This document shows positions 6,616 to 7,397 of a stretch of 7,397 bases of DNA, piece by piece. Origin of the DNA: Candidatus Hydrogenedentota bacterium (GTDB lineage: Bacteria > Hydrogenedentota > Hydrogenedentia > Hydrogenedentales > SLHB01); the NCBI GenBank assembly GCA_007130675.1, contig SLSB01000619.1:1-7397 (forward strand), given 5' to 3'. Numbering within the stretch: position 1 is the stretch's first letter; the number at the start of each line of letters is the position of its first letter. The notes beneath the pieces are model-generated. The model saw only the letters and a program-made list of their open reading frames with translations. It was not told the origin of the DNA and did no database searches. Position numbers and translations under genes: made by a program.

Positions 6616-6780
6616 GACAGAACACCCTCCACGCACCGAAACCATTTCAGGCCTGCCACGCCCTTAGCACACGGCGACCTGCCCAAAGTGGGGCGTCCAA
6701 TCCGGCAAGAAGAGGGTAGGCTCGACAGCCCAAACGCCGGCGAATCTCCGACGCGGCGAAGTGCCCACCATACAAAACTG
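6616..6780 (-). other. Long 5' leader before tRNA-Leu
   Basis: If the promoter at 6788-6817 is used, 165 nt are transcribed before the mature tRNA 5' end. No protein frame or known RNA family is recognisable. Short stems are possible, such as GCCC-CACTTT-GGGC and GGCT-GTCG-AGCC. It could simply be a 5' extension removed by RNase P, or it could hold an unrecognised RNA or a second promoter closer to the tRNA that I cannot identify. Confidence 0.3.
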
Positions 6781-6787
6781 AAATCAC

Positions 6788-6817
6788 ATACTACCATAAT
6801 AAAACCAAGACTTTCAA
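6788..6817 (-). promoter_or_regulatory. Predicted promoter for tRNA-Leu, tig and clpP
   Basis: Minus strand: -35 box TTGAAA (6812-6817, 5 of 6), an 18-nt spacer ending in TGG (extended -10 type) and -10 box TAGTAT (6788-6793, 4 of 6). The local sequence is AT-rich against a GC-rich background. It is the only good candidate upstream of the tRNA, though the start near 6781 leaves a long leader. The same stretch can form a weak CCAAG/CTTGG stem followed by TTTTATT, so a terminator for something transcribed from farther right is the alternative reading. Confidence 0.5.
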
Positions 6818-6830
6818 TACCTTGGAGTCA

Positions 6831-6848
6831 CGCATGAGTCGCATGAGC
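6831..6848. repeat. Two tandem copies of CGCATGAG(T/C) upstream of the promoter
   Basis: Plus strand CGCATGAGT is followed immediately by CGCATGAGC, so CTCATGCG recurs every 9 bp on the minus strand. The pair ends 13 bp upstream of the -35 box of the tRNA/tig promoter, where activator sites are often found. The next bases (GTGACTCC) resemble the repeat only partly. Chance repetition cannot be excluded. Confidence 0.4.
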
Positions 6849-6986
6849 CGTTCCGCCAAACCTCCCAGGTTTCACACACAAACACACCGCAGGCCTTTTG
6901 CTCCCCCGAAAAAGAAGCGCATTTTGGTATGGTTTTTGTCAACATCCTACCGAATTGTAGTGTGCGAGGAATCATGCTTGCCCAAC

Positions 6987-7025
6987 GGTATACCCATCAG
7001 AACCCCCGAAACACGGGGCAATACC
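6987..7025. repeat. Nested inverted repeat (possible structured RNA element)
   Basis: An inner perfect stem CCCCG-AAACA-CGGGG (7004-7018) is enclosed by an outer perfect stem GGTAT (6987-6991) and ATACC (7021-7025), separated by an asymmetric internal loop. Two coaxial stems in 39 nt is more than typical background here. Neither strand shows a T-tract after it, so it is not a terminator. Confidence 0.35.
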
Positions 7026-7201
7026 ATCATTTGCCTGAACAAGGTGCTTTTTGGCATAGCGCTTGCTCCCGCCGGCTCCGTGCATCCGGCAGCGATGGAC
7101 AAAGCCAGGCCATGACAGTAGCCGCGCGCAGCGTCCTCGTTCGTCAGATGGCGACAACGTCCGTTCCACACGACCTCAATCCGGAGCCGAAAGGAGGGAT
7201 G

Positions 7202-7234
7202 ACGGCACCTGAACGCAGGCAGCTCCGAGGCCGT
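7202..7234 (+). promoter_or_regulatory. Possible stem-loop in the leader of the plus-strand gene
   Basis: ACGGC (7202-7206) pairs with GCCGT (7230-7234) and encloses a CCTG-AACG-CAGG hairpin (7208-7219). With the hairpin at 7270-7283 this would give a folded 5' leader. I tested it by eye against TPP, cobalamin, fluoride, preQ1 and cyclic di-GMP riboswitch cores and found no match. Confidence 0.25.
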
Positions 7235-7269
7235 GAGGCACCCGAGTCTTGAACATTTTCGGTACGAAG

Positions 7270-7283
7270 CGCCTGAAAAGGCG
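7270..7283 (+). promoter_or_regulatory. Small hairpin with GAAA tetraloop just before the ribosome binding site
   Basis: CGCCT-GAAA-AGGCG is a perfect 5-bp stem closed by a GNRA-type tetraloop. It ends three bases before the purine-rich site at 7286-7291. It could modulate ribosome access or mRNA stability for the downstream secreted protein. Confidence 0.4.
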
Positions 7284-7285
7284 AA

Positions 7286-7291
7286 AGGGAG
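7286..7291 (+). promoter_or_regulatory. Ribosome binding site of the plus-strand gene
   Basis: AGGGAG is 10 nt upstream of the ATG at 7302, preceded by further purines. It supports translation starting at 7302, where a textbook signal peptide begins. Confidence 0.65.
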
Positions 7292-7301
7292 AACACGCAC
7301 G

Positions 7302-7397
7302 ATGCGAACCTTTGTGTTATTTGCACTGACCATGGCAGTTCTACTGGCATCAACACCAGCCATTGCGGAGCTGCAAAACATCATTGTGGGCGGCGAG
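7302..7397 (+). CDS. Secreted or outer-membrane protein with signal peptide, first 32 codons only
   Basis: Only the start of the gene is in the window. It shows a classical Sec signal peptide: one Arg after the initiator Met, a hydrophobic stretch (FVLFALTMAVLLAS, residues 4-17), then TPAIA with an Ala-x-Ala cleavage site after residue 22. The mature protein begins ELQNIIVGGE. It runs divergently from the tig cluster and is probably unrelated to it. From memory, mature starts of the type ELQN-x-x-VGG occur in secreted beta-barrel or alginate-export-like proteins of some Planctomycetes, Lentisphaerae and Hydrogenedentes. That identification is an inference from ten residues and should not be treated as a function. 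The start is supported by AGGGAG 10 nt upstream. Confidence 0.8.
   Translation, partial: MRTFVLFALTMAVLLASTPAIAELQNIIVGGE

Larger units (their letters stand above)
6849..7301. other. Intergenic region of about 450 bp between divergent units, no confident gene
   Basis: Open frames exist on both strands (for example plus 6929-7252 and minus 6947-7384), but they show no recognisable motif. The minus one also runs antisense through the signal peptide of the next gene. The sequence contains several short inverted repeats, described separately where strongest. Another is GCCGG/CCGGC at 7071-7075 and 7086-7090. A perfect TTGACA occurs on the minus strand near 6935 but has no -10 box at a usable distance. 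The region probably holds upstream control sequences of both divergent units and possibly an RNA gene. Confidence 0.5.

Noticed and set aside
6664..6672. TTAGCACAC, resembling half of a CIRCE (HrcA) heat-shock element
   Set aside because: The inverted partner GAGTGCTAA is absent at the required 9-nt spacing.
6801..6825. CCAAG/CTTGG stem followed by TTTTATT on the minus strand, terminator-like
   Set aside because: The stem has only five good pairs and no convincing gene lies upstream on that strand. The same bases give a better promoter match.
7199..7252. Possible 17-residue leader peptide after AAAGGAGGG
   Set aside because: The ATG is only one base from GGAGG, too close for initiation, and the peptide has no attenuation-type codon run.
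6947..7384. 145-codon minus-strand open frame upstream of the tRNA
   Set aside because: It runs antisense through the signal-peptide gene at 7302, shows no recognisable domain, and its start has no supporting context.

Overview
The window is a conserved bacterial protein-quality-control cluster, read entirely on the minus strand. In transcription order it holds a tRNA-Leu(UAG) gene, tig (trigger factor), clpP, clpX, lon and the start of engB. The right edge, on the plus strand, carries the first 32 codons of an unrelated secreted protein. No mobile element, CRISPR array, prophage gene or unknown defence-type cassette is visible. Almost everything is recognisable housekeeping, so the interest lies mostly in the control regions and in small departures from family norms.

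Organism: a GC-rich bacterium with clear Shine-Dalgarno sites, sigma70-type promoters and a tRNA gene that encodes its own CCA end. The order tig-clpP-clpX-lon is widespread in Gram-negative phyla, and engB after lon is also a familiar arrangement, so the order alone does not place the organism. The mature N-terminus of the plus-strand protein (ELQN then IIVGGE after a signal peptide) resembles secreted proteins I associate with Planctomycetes, Lentisphaerae or Hydrogenedentes-like lineages. That is a weak inference from memory.

Layout from right to left, the direction of transcription. Positions 6849-7301 contain no convincing gene but several short inverted repeats. A promoter at 6788-6817 would start a leader of about 165 nt, then the tRNA (6531-6615), then after 60 nt tig (4995-6470). 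clpP (4382-5005) overlaps the end of tig by 11 nt. An AT-rich 205-nt gap contains a strong promoter and an excellent ribosome binding site for clpX (2899-4176). A 182-nt gap rich in inverted repeats contains a promoter with a perfect -35 box for lon (368-2716). lon overlaps engB (1-371, cut by the window edge) by an ATGA.

How they work together: trigger factor meets nascent chains at the ribosome exit. ClpX unfolds tagged or damaged proteins and feeds them to the ClpP chamber. Lon degrades misfolded and regulatory proteins on its own. EngB is a GTPase for large-subunit assembly, coupled by translation to lon. The internal promoters suggest that tig-clpP, clpX and lon-engB can be expressed in different ratios.
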